Both the position numbers and the translations under genes were made by a program. DNA of 64,000 nt from Oscheius onirici. Its lineage: Eukaryota > Nematoda > Chromadorea > Rhabditida > Rhabditidae. Below, piece by piece: positions 36,389-49,700 of the stretch; position 1 is the stretch's first letter; each line of letters begins with the position of its first letter. The notes beneath the pieces are model-generated. The model saw only the letters and a list, made by a program, of their open reading frames with translations, was not told the DNA's origin and ran no database searches. The DNA lies in the NCBI GenBank assembly GCA_932521025.1, contig OW051473.1, positions 2,976,001 through 3,040,000 on the forward strand, in the 5' to 3' direction.

Positions 36389-37378
36389 ATGCCATGCTGC
36401 GGATGTATACCTTCATGCCGAATAAATCCCTTACTATTCATTACTGGAGTAAGCTTTTGCTGTCTATTGTTCGGATTGTGCATAGCTATTTATGACATTA
36501 ATAACTACGGAAGTGGTCTCTATTTGGTTAGTTTTTTTTTGGTGCTTGTAGCTACAAGCAATTTCAGGCACTTGTTTCAATAGTTACAGTTGTTGTTGCG
36601 TTAGCATTTTGTTTAGTTGGCACAGATGAACAGGTGAGTTCTTTTGGTTCATTTTTTAATAGGCTGGTGTGAAATAACTATTTGGCAACTTTAAAAGCGC
36701 TGTCTATCATTTGATCGGTTCTTTCTAATGAACTATTTAAAATACGAATTTATCTTTTGACTAGTTTACGACGCTCTTTGCTTCAGCTGCGTATGCTGTA
36801 AACAAAGCGCAGATACTATTATCGTTTTAAAGAAACACCAGACAACATCGTCGCCTGGCGGCGTCGTAGCGCCACAGTTTTCTTCCTTTACCGTTTTCTA
36901 AAGTTTATCAAATGTCTGTAAAACACCAAGTTCAAAAGTAACTTGCTATCTAATTCTGACAACTCTTGACTTGCTACGACGATTCTGCTAGACATGGACA
37001 AACAGACAGACAGAGACACCACAGCATTTTAATAGTTCAGATAACCTTGATTATGAGCATTGTGAACAGTTCATACATTTAATTTCCTTCCATCTTAACG
37101 ACTTTCCAGACTGAGCCTACTGTAGCTAAGAAAGTTTGGTCGACGACGAGGCAAACGATAAGGAAGTTCAAAAAAGAGCCTACACGAGTTAATGCGTGCG
37201 AAATTCGCATAGTTAATATCGACTTAGAAGCAGAAGCGAGTAGACCATCGACATCCAGTGAAAACGCAGTTTCATTGCAGGTTTTTATTTTTTTATTTCT
37301 ACAAAAAAAGATCACAAATTTCAGTTACACAGAATATCAGAGGCAAATGAATCGGATGAAGATGAAGTGTCTGTATAA
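36389..37378 (+). CDS. Small two-helix membrane protein, unknown family
   Basis: Short protein of about 150 residues. The N terminus MPCCGCIPSCRINP is rich in Cys, which may allow palmitoylation. Two hydrophobic helices follow, FITGVSFCCLLFGLCIAIYD and ALVSIVTVVVALAFCLVG, with a short loop (INNYGSGLY) between. After an intron of about 475 bases comes a basic segment (KKVWSTTRQTIRKFKKEP) and an acidic, Ser-rich tail ending NESDEDEVSV. The last exon follows a 44-base intron and closes cleanly at 37376-37378. I do not recognise the family. The tail end DEVSV could be read as a PDZ ligand but this is weak. Confidence 0.6.
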
Positions 37379-37894
37379 ATTGTATATGTGGTATGTTCCA
37401 TGTTCAGGAAATGAATATTATCAACAGAACTTTTCGCAATCTAGGCCATGATCGTGTTAAAGCTACAATAAACGAGTCGTTGTAACCGGATGGATCATGG
37501 ATTAAAGCAGTAGGTATGACTAGCGCAAATACCGGTTTACAGTGTATGTCTTGAGACCAATTTGTGACGGAAGACGAATGGCAACTAATGTCAGCGTTTA
37601 TAGTTTAATGTTTCAATCAAAAAAAATTTGACTTCGATATTTTTGCAACCGATGCGCAAAAATAGTGGACAATTAAACTCTGAGAATGTCCAGAATCTTG
37701 CTTTTTTGCTGAAATTAAAGTGATGAGTTTTTTTCAACGCCCCTCGTGGAAAAGAGAATTGAGCTCTTGATGTTGCTCTCTACAAGTGCGCCCAACGGGG
37801 ATGTTACGCATGGGCAGCTCGAACTGGTGGATTCAGACCGTATTGGGGATTACGAGCCACCTGCCGAGGCTTGTTCATTCCCACAGTGTCTGCC
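37379..37894. other. Intergenic gap before the MAM-like pair
   Basis: Holds the upstream gene's AATAAA at 37467 and the promoter side of the first MAM-like gene. Nothing else was recognised. Confidence 0.5.
37467..37472 (+). terminator. Candidate polyadenylation signal of the small membrane protein gene
   Basis: AATAAA about 90 bases after the stop codon. Confidence 0.45.
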
Positions 37895-39834
37895 ATGCAC
37901 ACTGGTTGCCTTTTACTTTGCATTCTTTCGACTGGTTAGTTGTATTGTGCTATTGTTTCATACTTCTTTTAAGTGAATGCATGTCTACCGGGGCCTTTTG
38001 GCTTCGGGTTAGCTCCAGGATATGGACGTTAGTTTTATGATTTATAAAAAATTGTCTAAATTTTAGCCGGTTTATACGGTGGAGTTCCTGCCTATGGAGG
38101 AATGTACCCTGGGCGAATGGGACCATTCAGGTCAGAAGGTCACAGACAAGGAGTTGCTCAACAGGCCGCTCCTCAGCCTGTTCAGTTTCAAGCTCAAATG
38201 GACGAAGTAACTATTTCTTTGGAAGCAGGAATGCTGTTTTAAGGTTCAAGCGGCATCATCACTGAACTGTCCCAATTTCAACGAGGTTCATCAATGTAAA
38301 TGGGGAAATACGAATGACGAGGAACTGGACTGGGTGTCAGTCAGTAAATCTCCAGAAGCTGATCGCTGGTTCGGATCTTTAGGAACTCCAACTTATCCAG
38401 GTAAACCAATCAGTTAACTGCTCCAATGTTTAAGATGAAACGGCCGGTGCTTTGATTTCAACACAACGACAGGGCTGGGAAGGTGGCCGTCTAGTCTCCG
38501 ATTTCATACAGTGTATTGGACAAGGCTTGAGGCTAACCGCCACAGTTTGGAAAACTAGAGAAGGCAGTCCTATGGAGCAACCAAAACTACAGGTTTCATT
38601 GGACAAGTACTGGTACGACCATTTTAGGTCTGTACTCGGAATCATGGAGAAGAGAAGCTGCCATTGGTCAATTGCAACGATCTTGAAATCCGCAACGGAG
38701 TTCCTACCACGGCAGAAATCCCCGCTGTTGGTGATCCTTTCACTCCAGCTCAAGTAAGAACAATCTTCCGTTTAAAGCATTTTTAAATTTAGGTTGTGAT
38801 AAACGGCTATAACTTCATGGCTGCTCCAGGAGGAGCTCTTTTCATCCAAGATATTGTCGTTGACGGAAATAACGGTTGCTCGTCAGGAAACTCGAACAAC
38901 CCAATCCTAATTTCTGATAGTCGACCTCCACCACCTCTTTCCCGCGGCAGCTCTGCTGATCCAGTTGGACCTCTAAAGGTTACAAATGTCTATTTATAGG
39001 CAACTTTTTTCAAGGCTGTTGACGGCTTGTCGGGACTGGAAGCAATTGACGCCGCTCCACAGACCGCCCAATTAGAGGATAATTCTGTTCTAGAGCAATC
39101 TGTGCCGGATACTATCAGCAGGAATAACGCTCCAAGAACAGCTCACTCTATTGGAGTTTCGCCGACCTTGTTCGAAACCTGTCTCGCACTTTCGTGTAAT
39201 CCTTCTGGTATGTTTTTTCCTTTTTGTGTGACTCACAATGTGCGCAGATCTAAACTGCAAGTTTTGGAGATCAGCCGGAAATAACAGATGGGAGATCGGC
39301 GCTGCTAACAGAATTTCCAATCCGCTTACGGGAATTCACCTTCCTCCTGGAACATGTAATCGTCCTCAATGACTATAAATGTAAAGTTTTAGCACAAAAG
39401 TTTTTGGTCGCTCCGTTTCTGGACTCGCATATCAACAGCTATACTCTAGTCTCTGAATCCATTACGATTTTACCTCTACAAGAAATTTACTTCTGCTTCT
39501 ACGAATACTATGCCACTCATGGACTATCCTTGGTGGTTTGCACGGACAAAATGGAATGTTTCTATCAGAAAAATGCTCTGGCAATTGGACAAAGTGCAGA
39601 GGTTGCTACTACGGTCAACTTTTTTTTATTAACATTTTTAGGAGAACAAGAGATGGAATATCAGATGCCCCAAACTGCCAGTTGGAACCTACGAGGTACA
39701 TACATTTTGGGTTTAAAGAAAATATTTTTCAGCTGCGAGTCATAGCCGAGAACAATGGTGACAACAAGGGTGAAGTTGGTTTCTTGCCAATTCGCATTGC
39801 CAGAGATCCTCAAGGATTGGACTTTATTTGCTAG
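37895..39834 (+). CDS. Secreted protein with two MAM-like modules (copy 1)
   Basis: Signal peptide MHTGCLLLCILSTVNA is split by an intron after ILST, with the next exon starting at codon position 2. A Gly/Pro/Tyr-rich linker (GLYGGVPAYGGMYPGRMGPF) precedes two tandem modules. Module 1 runs from LNCPNFNEVHQCKWGNTNDE and LDWVSVS through CNDLEIRNG. Module 2 begins near LALSCNPSDLNCKFWRSAGN and ends DPQGLDFIC at the stop. The pattern Cys-x-Phe...Cys-x-Trp...(Glu/Asp)-Leu-Asp-Trp is typical of MAM domains, which mediate extracellular adhesion and oligomerisation. No membrane helix or GPI signal is seen, so it should be secreted. Exon phases match the next gene, its tandem paralogue. The MAM assignment rests on pattern only. 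Confidence 0.68.
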
Positions 39835-39891
39835 TAGTACGGATCTCTCTCTGCCGCCCTGTGTCTTTCCGAATGTATTTACGAAAAGTGG

Positions 39892-39897
39892 AATAAA
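39892..39897 (+). terminator. Candidate polyadenylation signal of MAM-like copy 1
   Basis: AATAAA 58 bases after the stop codon and about 215 bases before the next start. Confidence 0.5.
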
Positions 39898-40112
39898 TCT
39901 ATGCATATCAGTTATGTTCCATTTCCCTTCTGGTAGTCACAATTTACCGGCAATGTTCTTGCGTGGGCCGACTGACCGGACCGGTCCGCTTTCACCCTCA
40001 ATCCCGACTCTCGCTGTCCGAGGTTCTTTGTATTCGGCTCGTCCAATCCGGCAATTTCCTCCCGGGTCACTCAAATTAACTGTATCATTATTTCGGACTC
40101 GTTCTTCACTAC

Positions 40113-42062
40113 ATGCTGCTTGCAATCTTTCTCATTTTGTTCTCTGAAGGCAGCAATTTTAAAGGTTTTAAAGTTATCAGGACCTAAAAAATAATCTTCA
40201 GTGCATGCTTGTATATCCAATCCTCAATCAGCATGTTCTGTGGCATCCTATCAGTACAGTTCTGCCTGTCGAACGCAAATAGATTCTCTTCCTCCTCAGC
40301 AATATGCCCTCAGCCCTGCTTCAAATGGCCAATACAATGGTATTGCAAAAAAATAAATTACATTTTCTGTCTTCCGTTTCAGGCTTCTTAGGTGATAGCG
40401 TTCACGCTAGAGCCTACTCGGAACGAGGCAGCTCTAGTGATTTTGCAAAATCTGATCAAGAACTTCAATGTCGCTCCGTCTTGAACTGTACCTGGAGAAA
40501 TGTGGAGGAAGATCAACTGGACTGGGTTGTAGGAGAAGGAGGTGTTGATCCCGCCAAAATGGCACTGATCACAGGGTCTACAGTTTTACCAGGTATAACT
40601 CAAAAGCTTTGGAATGATAACCTGAAAATCTAGACTCAACTTTCTTTATTCTCGCATCAGATCCAAGACCAACTTTTCACGGTGGACTCTTGGTTTCCTT
40701 ACCAATTGGATGTCAACAGTCTCAGGGAATCCTTTCTTTCCGTTATTGGAGAAGGCAAGCAGATTTTCTGATTAGATAGTATTATAATTTCAGTCGAGCT
40801 CGAACTATTGGTATGGAGCCTGACTTGGATGTATGTACGAGAAAAGCACTGGAGTCCAATCTAGACAACTGCTTGACAATCACTCCTACTCCTAACCACA
40901 CTGTTGTCGTCAGTATTCCGTCCTTATTGGAGCCGTTTGAGGTTTACATCTAGCTTTCAAATACAACTGCTCAGATCGTGATTCGGGGTTTTGCCTTTGA
41001 GAATGAGCCGGAAGGAGGAATCATTTTAATTGACCAAATTGACTACTTTGCACATCTTGATCAACCGGAAAACTGTGTGGAGAAACCTATTGACACTAAC
41101 GAAATAGAAAAGTTCCAAACAGAAACTCCACCACCTACAGAAAAACACGTAATTTCGGGAGAGACAGGTATTTTTCAGATAGTTCTAGGCTAACATCTTT
41201 TAGGATCCGATGATTTCCACAGATCGTTGATTTCTAACGAGGTGAAACAGCATGATGTGAAAACACACAGCACCGTGGTACAAAAAGACGAAGAGACTTC
41301 ACAAGTTGTGGTTTTGAATCGAGAGACAGAATTTGATAACGATGAGCTCTGCAGGTAAATACAATTATTTTCTTTAACAGAATGTCTTTCAGCTCATTGC
41401 GTTGCTTTGTGGGTAGTATGGATTCCGGCTGTGAGTATCAACGGGTTGGAAAGTCTTCTGCTGGAAAAGGCTTTTCGCAAGGTTGGAAAGCCTTGTCATT
41501 GCGAACCAATGTGGCTAATCGACTGACCGGAATTCACCTGTCGCCAGAAGCGGATGAAGGTTTTGAGTACTTACACGAATTGATACCAATATTTCAGAGG
41601 CGTACTTCCTTTCCGCTGATTTCCCAGGATTTTCAAGAACGAGACAGCTCCAATTTTTCGTTCTAGAATCTCCCATATTCGCTCTTCCCGAAGACGGCTC
41701 TGATGTCTATCTCGGCTTCAAAAAATACTGCGTCACAAAGGGTCTTGACTTAAGTGTTTGTGAAGACGCAGAAGGGTTAAAGTAATCCACTACGTAGTCG
41801 CCGTTTAAGCTTTCTATTTTCAGATGTTTTTGGAACATGTATCAAAACAGCTTGGATCCGTTCCGAGCAGCCTGGACAACAGAGGTTCTTCTTCTGCCGA
41901 GCAACATCACTAAAGTGAGCTCTTCTTGCAGCCATCTGAAATATATTTAAGGTCTACTTTCTTGGTAAACAAGATTTTGGTGCGAAGGCGAATGAAGGCC
42001 AGCTGGGAATCACACAAATTGACCTCTTCCTGGATGAACACGGTTCCACGTCGCTCTGCTGA
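40113..42062 (+). CDS. Secreted protein with two MAM-like modules (copy 2)
   Basis: Paralogue of the gene just upstream. Signal peptide MLLAIFLILFSEGSNF ends at an intron in the same phase as in copy 1, and the next exon again begins with a His/Asn-Ala-Cys triplet. A Gln/Ser/Tyr-rich linker (SLPPQQYALSPASNGQY) replaces the Gly-rich one of copy 1. Module 1 has LQCRSVLNCTWRNVEEDQLD and WVVGEGG; module 2 has CGSMDSGCEYQRVGKSSAG-type sequence, then FRAAWTTEVLLLPSNITK and the end DEHGSTSLC at the stop. Both copies finish in an isolated Cys. No membrane anchor is seen. The role is unknown; adhesion or cuticle association is inference. Confidence 0.66.
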
Positions 42063-42206
42063 TCCTCCTCTAATCCCCAGAGTCATTGAAAACGGGAAAA
42101 GTCCCAAACAAGGTATCTCTTTCTCTCTCGCAATATTTTTGTGTCATGCTCCTCTCGACATTTCTGTTAATATATTATATTTTGTAGACTTATTTAAACA
42201 CATAAT

Positions 42207-42212
42207 AATAAA
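42207..42212 (+). terminator. Candidate polyadenylation signal of MAM-like copy 2
   Basis: AATAAA about 145 bases after the stop codon. Confidence 0.4.
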
Positions 42213-45200
42213 GAATGTTGATAAGCACGGTTCACCAACCCTATCAAAGAAACATTTCGAAGTTGAATATCACATTCTTACTGATGAAACTTTGCGCTAG
42301 ATGTTGTTAATGTTTAAAAAAAAGGGTTTATTCGCGTTGATCTACGGTGGTTCCCGTGTGTGAAAGTACGCTTCTCCTGGCGGTAGATGCGAGTGGAATG
42401 TTACGATCCGAGCTTCTCCAGTGCTAGTTGGACCGGGACAAGCTAGGCTGGTGAGAGATGCCAGGGTAGACTACCTTCGTGTACTACCACTCGGGATTGA
42501 ACTTGCGATCGCTTTCTTCATAGACTGTCATCCTATTCACTTGACTATCCGTTGTTGATGTACAAATGTTTAATATCTTTCGGGTTCGTTGTCTGTTTGA
42601 ACACACTGTTTTCGGTACAAGTAGCACTCTTTTCTACTTATATAAAGGCATGTCCAGTAGAATAGCGTGATCTCAAATCCGGGTATATCAGCCGACTTCA
42701 CAGAGCTTCCGCTTCTAAGAGATGCTCTTGAGAAGCTCTCACGCGGCCCATCTGCTTCGTTCGTGTGCACTGATTGAATCAGGCAGCGACTGCATCGATC
42801 TGCAAATCCAGGCTTCCTTGTCTTCATTAAAGACATTAATTCTTTGGGTAAATGTCATCGTGTAGAATAGAAATACTTTTGAAATGAGATACAAATCTTG
42901 TTAAATGTCCACACCCTAAATTGTCTTCTTAAGCCAGCAGGACTGAACCGATTCAGACGCTTGCGAATAACAACTCGAGCATGATAATTGCTGGCCTAGT
43001 TTGCTCAGCAAGAAACCTTTCATTACGCTCTACTGCCATTGCCTTCTAAGTTCGCAATAAATCTGAACCTAAACTAAGTTGTTGACACTCCAACATTTGA
43101 GGAATTCTCTCAAACCAGCGTGAAGAATTTCATTTTTTTAATATTCTTCTTCCGCGTGTTCGTCACGGTGTGCCAAACCATGCCAGCGCTCCGTTTTCTA
43201 AACATTTCTCAAAGCTTCATTCCTGCTGGTCATACGAACAGAGCGTTTTATATAACCGCTGTTCATCTATATATTAAAGCAAGTTAGCTAACTTTTATGC
43301 GAAATATACATGCGTGCCAAACATCTGTTTAACGCTGTCTCTTGCGTGTGAGACTTTTCTTTTATTTATGTCCTCTCTACTTTCTAAGAGCCTCGTGGTA
43401 AAATCCGAAATGTCTCAGATGTGGTATGCACGACTGAATGCATTTATGACTTGGTCAAAAGCAAACTAGTCTCTATTTTGTTTTTCTCACCCAAATGTTC
43501 CTTTTTTTCTTATTATGAAAATGAAACAGCATATGGTAGAGGTTGGACCTATTGTTGCTATCCAGAGCGCTATGCATACACACAACTGATCAGCCCCCTG
43601 CCATGAGTGAATCTCAAATTTCCAATATGCAAAGTAAAACCAAATGTGCATCTGGCTTTGCTCATATCTGAAAAGACAAACTATTGTCTGACATCTGCAA
43701 CTGATCCGCTATTTGTGGCCCATCCTAAGTAGTCCACAGATTCTTGTGTAGAAGACAGAAGATGTTGACTCAGAGAATCCGGCAAACAGAGCGCTCTCGA
43801 CCTAGCCGCGGCTAAACACTCGACCGCCGATCTGCCCACATCCCTCATCTGACACCCAGTATCCTACTCCTACCCTAATGAGCGTAAGTTCCTGTATCTA
43901 CTCAATTTACGTCGCTCTCTCGACTACGCACATATAAGATGGTTGCGGAATCCATTACCCGGCTAAGTATCCCCGCTCGGACTCTCGTTGCCATTCATAG
44001 TTAGGAAGCGATTACGATGAGACTCGCTTCATTTAATTAACAGGAAATGGCAGGAAAGCGTGATTACAGAGTCCTCAATCGAATTAGCTGCCTGTCCACA
44101 TCTATCCTCATCCAATTTCTAATTTGATCCTAAGCCATCTCTCCATATATTTTGGGGCTTTCATTAAAAGCCAATGAGCGGGTGTTCCTTGAGGGACAGC
44201 AGGATGGATTAAACAATGACTTATTCGTCTTTTTAATACCACTGTTTGTCCGTTCTGCATTGAAAACTGTTTGGCAGGATCAGTGAATTGTAACGCCCAA
44301 TATGCAGCGAGAGGGATCGTTTCGACACGGAGAACATTTCCATTGAAACTCAATCAATATTCGTCGCTCTATTTCCACAAACTCACTCGTCATCACGACT
44401 ATATGCCAGCGGCGCCTTTCTATACTTTGAGATCGCATAAAAATGCTATAAGCACCGAAAATCTCAATAGTAGAACCGATTGATCTGGATAGCTGAGCTT
44501 CACAGTGCTTTCCACGCGGCAAAAGTGAGCAGCGAACGCAAATAACCGCCGCAGTCGATTGATCAGGTATTGGCTGTGTAATCCTTCAAAGCGCAGTCGG
44601 AATCATTTCTCTTCGGCCATATGGCCACCTCATGCGTTTCTCGTTGAACGAAAGAAACTACTCCGGCAAAATAGAAAACCGTCCCCCTTTTTGGCTTTCC
44701 GAGAAAGTAAACGTTGATACTTTTTGCGTATCCCTGAGCTCATTAGATTCGACGCCTATCGCATTACTTTTTGGAGCGCCGAGCTCCCAATTAGAGTGTC
44801 GACTATCCGATTTCTAGCCTTTTCTCATCCGATCTACCCCAGGGGTGAACCATCTTCATTAGAGCCTCTAGATCAATAATCAGCCGCCTAAATCAGTTTG
44901 GGGAGGGCCAGTTTGTGGTGACGGAAGACGTCTTGCGTGCAGATGAGGCCAATTGTGTTCGAGGCCCTGCGAGTGAGGCATTTCTCCAATCAGTAGCTCT
45001 GTGGCAGAATGTCCGACTTGGTGTCTTCTCTCGATGAGGTACGGCAGTTTTTGAATATCATTCATTTTTAACCAAAATACCGTTCAAAGAATAGCGTCAT
45101 ACAATAGATGTTCACATGTCGTTAATAGTTTTAGCAAGTGCCTATATTATTGATTATATCCAATGATTCATTGACTATAGGCGCAATGGGGTTCTTTCAA

Positions 45201-46715
45201 ATCTTTTTACAGGCCACTTCTCGCTTTCGAGTAGTAGGGGACGTAACCCATGGACACCCTTATATAAACCCATTAAGAACAATGGCTCTCATTGACAGTC
45301 ATCATAGAAGAATAACTAGCAGATGGTCGATCAAAGAAATCTAGTTGACATTTTCCACGCTTACTACGACATTTATTCTCTGATAAGAATTGTCTATTGT
45401 GTGGTAATTAAAAGACTTTTTCCGGTAGTAACTGCCCAACGAACTCTCTCCCCAGCGAGCAGTTAGATTGGGCTATCCAGGCAATGGGTGTCTCGAACTA
45501 CGAGCTCAGTCGCAGATGTCGCCCATCTGTTCCCTGTCATTGAACTAGTCGCACAGATTGCGCATACAGCTCACCAGCTTGCCTTTCTTTGTACCGGTAG
45601 TCTCTTCCTCCTTTTCTTGTACTCTTTGTCATATAGGCGGGAGCTCCGTACAATTCACCTAGTTTCGGCGGGCACTCTCTGACCTCTCCATTGTCCGTTT
45701 CACGCACCCCCTACTGCGAATCCCGTCAACTGTCCAAACTGTCCTCCTTCTGTCAGATTTGCCAAAGTAGATGATGATAATCGAAACTGTAAGTTTTGTT
45801 GGATAATTGTACAGACGGCTCATTCACGCTCTATACTCGATGTTTGCGCTGTGTCATCCGGCGGCAATTCGCTTCCGCCTGACAATTCACTGCCAACAAA
45901 AGAGATCTTTTCAATGTACAGGGCCAATAACAATATCGATAATCAGAGTAAAGTAGTAAAGTATTTGGTAGAATTATCTTTTGGGTCAGAAGCATTAACC
46001 ATATATTTATCTTTCCTTCAGCCCTTCGTTTATTCGCCCTGGCCTAAACTAGCATCAGTGAAGGCGTAAACAGATGGCTCATTTACCAAACAGTTATTTG
46101 AAGGCTCTCCTTAATGAGCGTCACTTTCTTTGTCGGAAAAGCGACATTTCGTAATCAGTTTGTCCTCTACGGTGCCATTGATATCATTTTGTTATCAGTC
46201 AAGGTGCTACCGAAAAGACAACAGCTTTGGGCATTAGGGAGGAGAAGATAGCACGTGCCTAGGTGTGGGTCTGATAGGCATATTCGATGGAGCAACTCGT
46301 AATTTTGCCGCTTTATTCGTCCTAGCCGCGTCGCATTGACTCGCGTCGCGTGCCGAGACACCGCCTTAGGTCAGTGCCGTGATGGTTGAAACTCGCGGCA
46401 CTATCCTCCTCTCTATGCCACCACTAGTAAGAACAGCAAAGGTGAGATTACAAGTCTATCTGACCACTTGGGTAGTGTTGAAAACTTCGGGGTACTCTTT
46501 TGGTGGAAATGGGGGACGTCCGCTTGTTTACTTAGGAAATCTTTGACATTCAAGCATCACAACAGCTGTTACAGTGAGCATCATTTTATTATATATGCGG
46601 GCTGATTTTGTTTCGCCAATTGGCTTATACGAGAGACCGATGGCAGAAGACGATAATTCCTTTTAACAACTGTTTTCGCGCGCGAATGCAGACCCGTGAC
46701 TCAAATGAAATTTTC

Positions 46716-46717
46716 AG
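46716..46717 (+). promoter_or_regulatory. Acceptor just before the fox-1-like start codon
   Basis: TTTTCAG followed by GGT and then ATG. It may be a spliced-leader site or the acceptor of an upstream 5' exon. If coding continued upstream, the frame through GGT would stay open, so the choice is not settled. Confidence 0.4.
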
Positions 46718-46720
46718 GGT

Positions 46721-49700
46721 ATGCAAATGCAATCTCTCTACGCAGTATCAGGAGGTCAGGCTTTTCAGCCGTCTCAACTAACTGGCTATCCCATAGTAAA
46801 TAATGCAGCTCTGGTTCAGCAGCTAGCAGCTCAACAAGCTCATCTAGCAGCTCAACAAGCTGCAGTATCAGCCGGTGAGTTTCTTTATGCTTTCTCTGAC
46901 TGAAACCGCTTGTGTCACAATTTCCTCACCTCATTCTTAGTTGAATTTGCCACTAAATTTATTCATATTATTTTTTCATTATGCCACCAACGCGAACACG
47001 TCTTGATGACAAGCTGTTTGCGTCAAATATGGTGGGGCCTCCCAGGGTGAGCAACAGCAGGGGCCAACCGGATTAGCAGTTATATGATTGATCCTGCATG
47101 AGCAAGTCGGCTTGTTTTTGACTAGGAGATTAGATAACGTTGATGTTGTTCCGACTACTTACCTCCGCACCTAAAGATGATATCGCGCTAACGTACCAGC
47201 GTTAGTCTCGCGCATTTTTATGACAGAGACGCCAAGGAGCCCAGATAAGCTTTGACATTCTCACAGTAAATCGTTTGTGTGACCCAGTTGCGCCAGAGCG
47301 TGAATGGCGTAATTAGCCAATGCAATTACCCCGACAACCAAAGGGTAATGCCGCAGAGACTGTGAATTTGGAGTTGAGAGCCAATTTCATTTTTGGCTGA
47401 TTTTTTCGGAAGACATCCTGAATACAAGGGTTAGGTACCGTCAGAAGAACAGTCATTAACACCACGTTTATCGATTTCTCTACTCGAAATCAAGTTGATT
47501 TGGCTTGAAATTACGTCCGTATATTCATTTTTTACTTCATCATGGCGCTTACTTGGCTTAGAGTCAAGTTTGTTTTCTAAAGAAACGACAAACTTGAGCT
47601 GAAAAAGACGAACCAAGTAGTGCTTGGCACAGCAGCGGTGTGGCACTCTTTCCGCTTATTTGCTTAGACACTTGACAGGTGCGGTGACGTCCGAAATGAG
47701 AAAGAAGAAGGGCTAGAGCTTCCTGAAAGAAACAAAAAACAGTGTAAATTGGGAGAATGAGAAAGAAAGTTTCTAACATGCATGTACGTGAAATTCCCCA
47801 ATATATTGTAGTCGCTCCATCTTCATAGATCGGTCAGATTTGGTTTTCTGTGGCGAGTGTTGGGAACCATTCAATTTTCATTTAAAACGTTTTCGGCCAA
47901 CAATCTTATCATATTGCACGATATGCATCAAAGTGGCAACTCTTTGAACCACAATGATTTTGCTGACACAATTTGACTGCGATGTCACGAGCTCTCTTTT
48001 CTGTTTGATGACAAGAGAACGGTAAAGAAATTAGATGAGAGATCGAGTCGTCGCAACAAGCGGACTATTAGGCTTCTAGCAGCCTTTTTTGCATCAAACA
48101 CATCGTGTTAACCGTGTGTTTTTGTAGCCAGCATGCAGCCCCACAACGGAATGCTCTTGCAAGGCGCCTCCACAATGATGAGCGCCTCCCCAGCCGGTGA
48201 AACGAAGATCAAGGTGAGGCCGTCTCTACCCCAACTGGCGGTAATCTCTATGTGCTTCTTTGGGCAGATTTTTTCTAACATTTTGCCTGTGTTTTTCATT
48301 ATGGCTAGAGCTAGAGAAAGCAAGAGAGAGCGAGAAAAAGTCTGTCCTCTTCTCCTTTTTTTTATTTTCTGCAAAACACTACCCTATATTTGGTGTCCCG
48401 CAATGCTCTTGTGCCAAATTGTAGGCATTGTCTACTCATGTAATACTAGCAGTGTGTTTTGCGCATGACTTTATGTTCACATAAGCTTTGGCACTTTCGT
48501 TTGTTTCGAATGTTTTTAGTAATCTGCCGCTATCATCTGGCCTGCAAAACTCGGAAATTCAAAATCAACCAAACATTCACCAATGAAACTGGGTTCTGAA
48601 CCAAACATAATCGTTATTTAAGGATGACCAACAGGCAGAATATGATCTTCAACTGCAAATTCAGCAGCAATTGGCCGGAATTGGGCCTCAATTGCCTGTA
48701 GGCCAGCCTCAAACCGGTCAAACGACTCCTTCTTCACAGCCTGATCCGAGTACAAGCGGTAAGTTCATAAAAATCGTGTCTCGCGATTACATCTCGTGTC
48801 AGTGAGCGTGTTCGAGGTGGTGACACAATGGACGCCAAGGCCATAGTGCCTCACTTGCCTTTTTTTCAAACAACAATAACAAAAAACTTTCAGTGCCAAA
48901 TGACAGTCACAAACGTCTTCATGTGTCAAATATTCCCTTTCGATACCGCGACTCCGACCTGCGAGCGCTTTTCGAAAAATACGGACAAGTCGTCGATGCG
49001 GAAATTATCTTCAATGAACGGGGTAGTAAAGTGAGTTTCAGCGAAAAAAATTTGATTATCGCCTGATATTACTTGTAAGTCACAAGTCATTAGGATTAAG
49101 CTCAGATAGCACTTCTTACGTAATTTGGCTCTAATGTAGTCTCTCCGCCTGAGCATAAACAATTTCTTTTTCAGGGATTCGGCTTTGTGACGATGGCAAA
49201 ACAGGAAGACGCCGAAAAAGCACGAAGCGAACTTCATGGTTCTCAATGCGAAGGACGAAAAATAGAAGTAAACTGCGCAACGGCACGGATACATTCGAAG
49301 AAGGCCAAACCTTCGCCCGGTAAATCAACTTTGTCCATTCAAGTATTTCAATAATCTTTAGGTGTCTTGGATCCAGCAGCCCTGAACTTGGCAGCATTGC
49401 AAAATGTAGCTTTGGTGAATGCACAACGGGCCATGTACCTAAGGAATCCTCTGATTGCCCAATCCCTACTGGCCGGACGTGGTCTGATTCCGGGACTCGG
49501 TCAACCTGGCATGCAACTAGGTCTTGGAGCACAAGTTGCTGCTCTTCACGGCCAGCCCCTTCTCGTTGGAGGGACCACCGCTGGGCTTTCTCAACAGACT
49601 GCGGCATTGGCACAGTTCACAGCGGATCCTGCCGCTGCTACCGCATATATCAACCAACAAGCAGCCCTGGGTGAGTCGTTATTCTGAATGTTTTTTGTTT

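Larger units (their letters stand above)
42063..46720. other. Gap of 4.7 kb upstream of the fox-1-like gene
   Basis: The longest stretch without a recognised gene. It contains a polyadenylation signal for the MAM-like gene near its left end. Short open frames are frequent but none has a domain or splice partners. A 12-base perfect palindrome, TAGCCGCGGCTA, lies near 43803. RBFOX genes often have distant alternative 5' exons, so regulatory or untranslated exons of the downstream gene may lie here. Confidence 0.45.
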
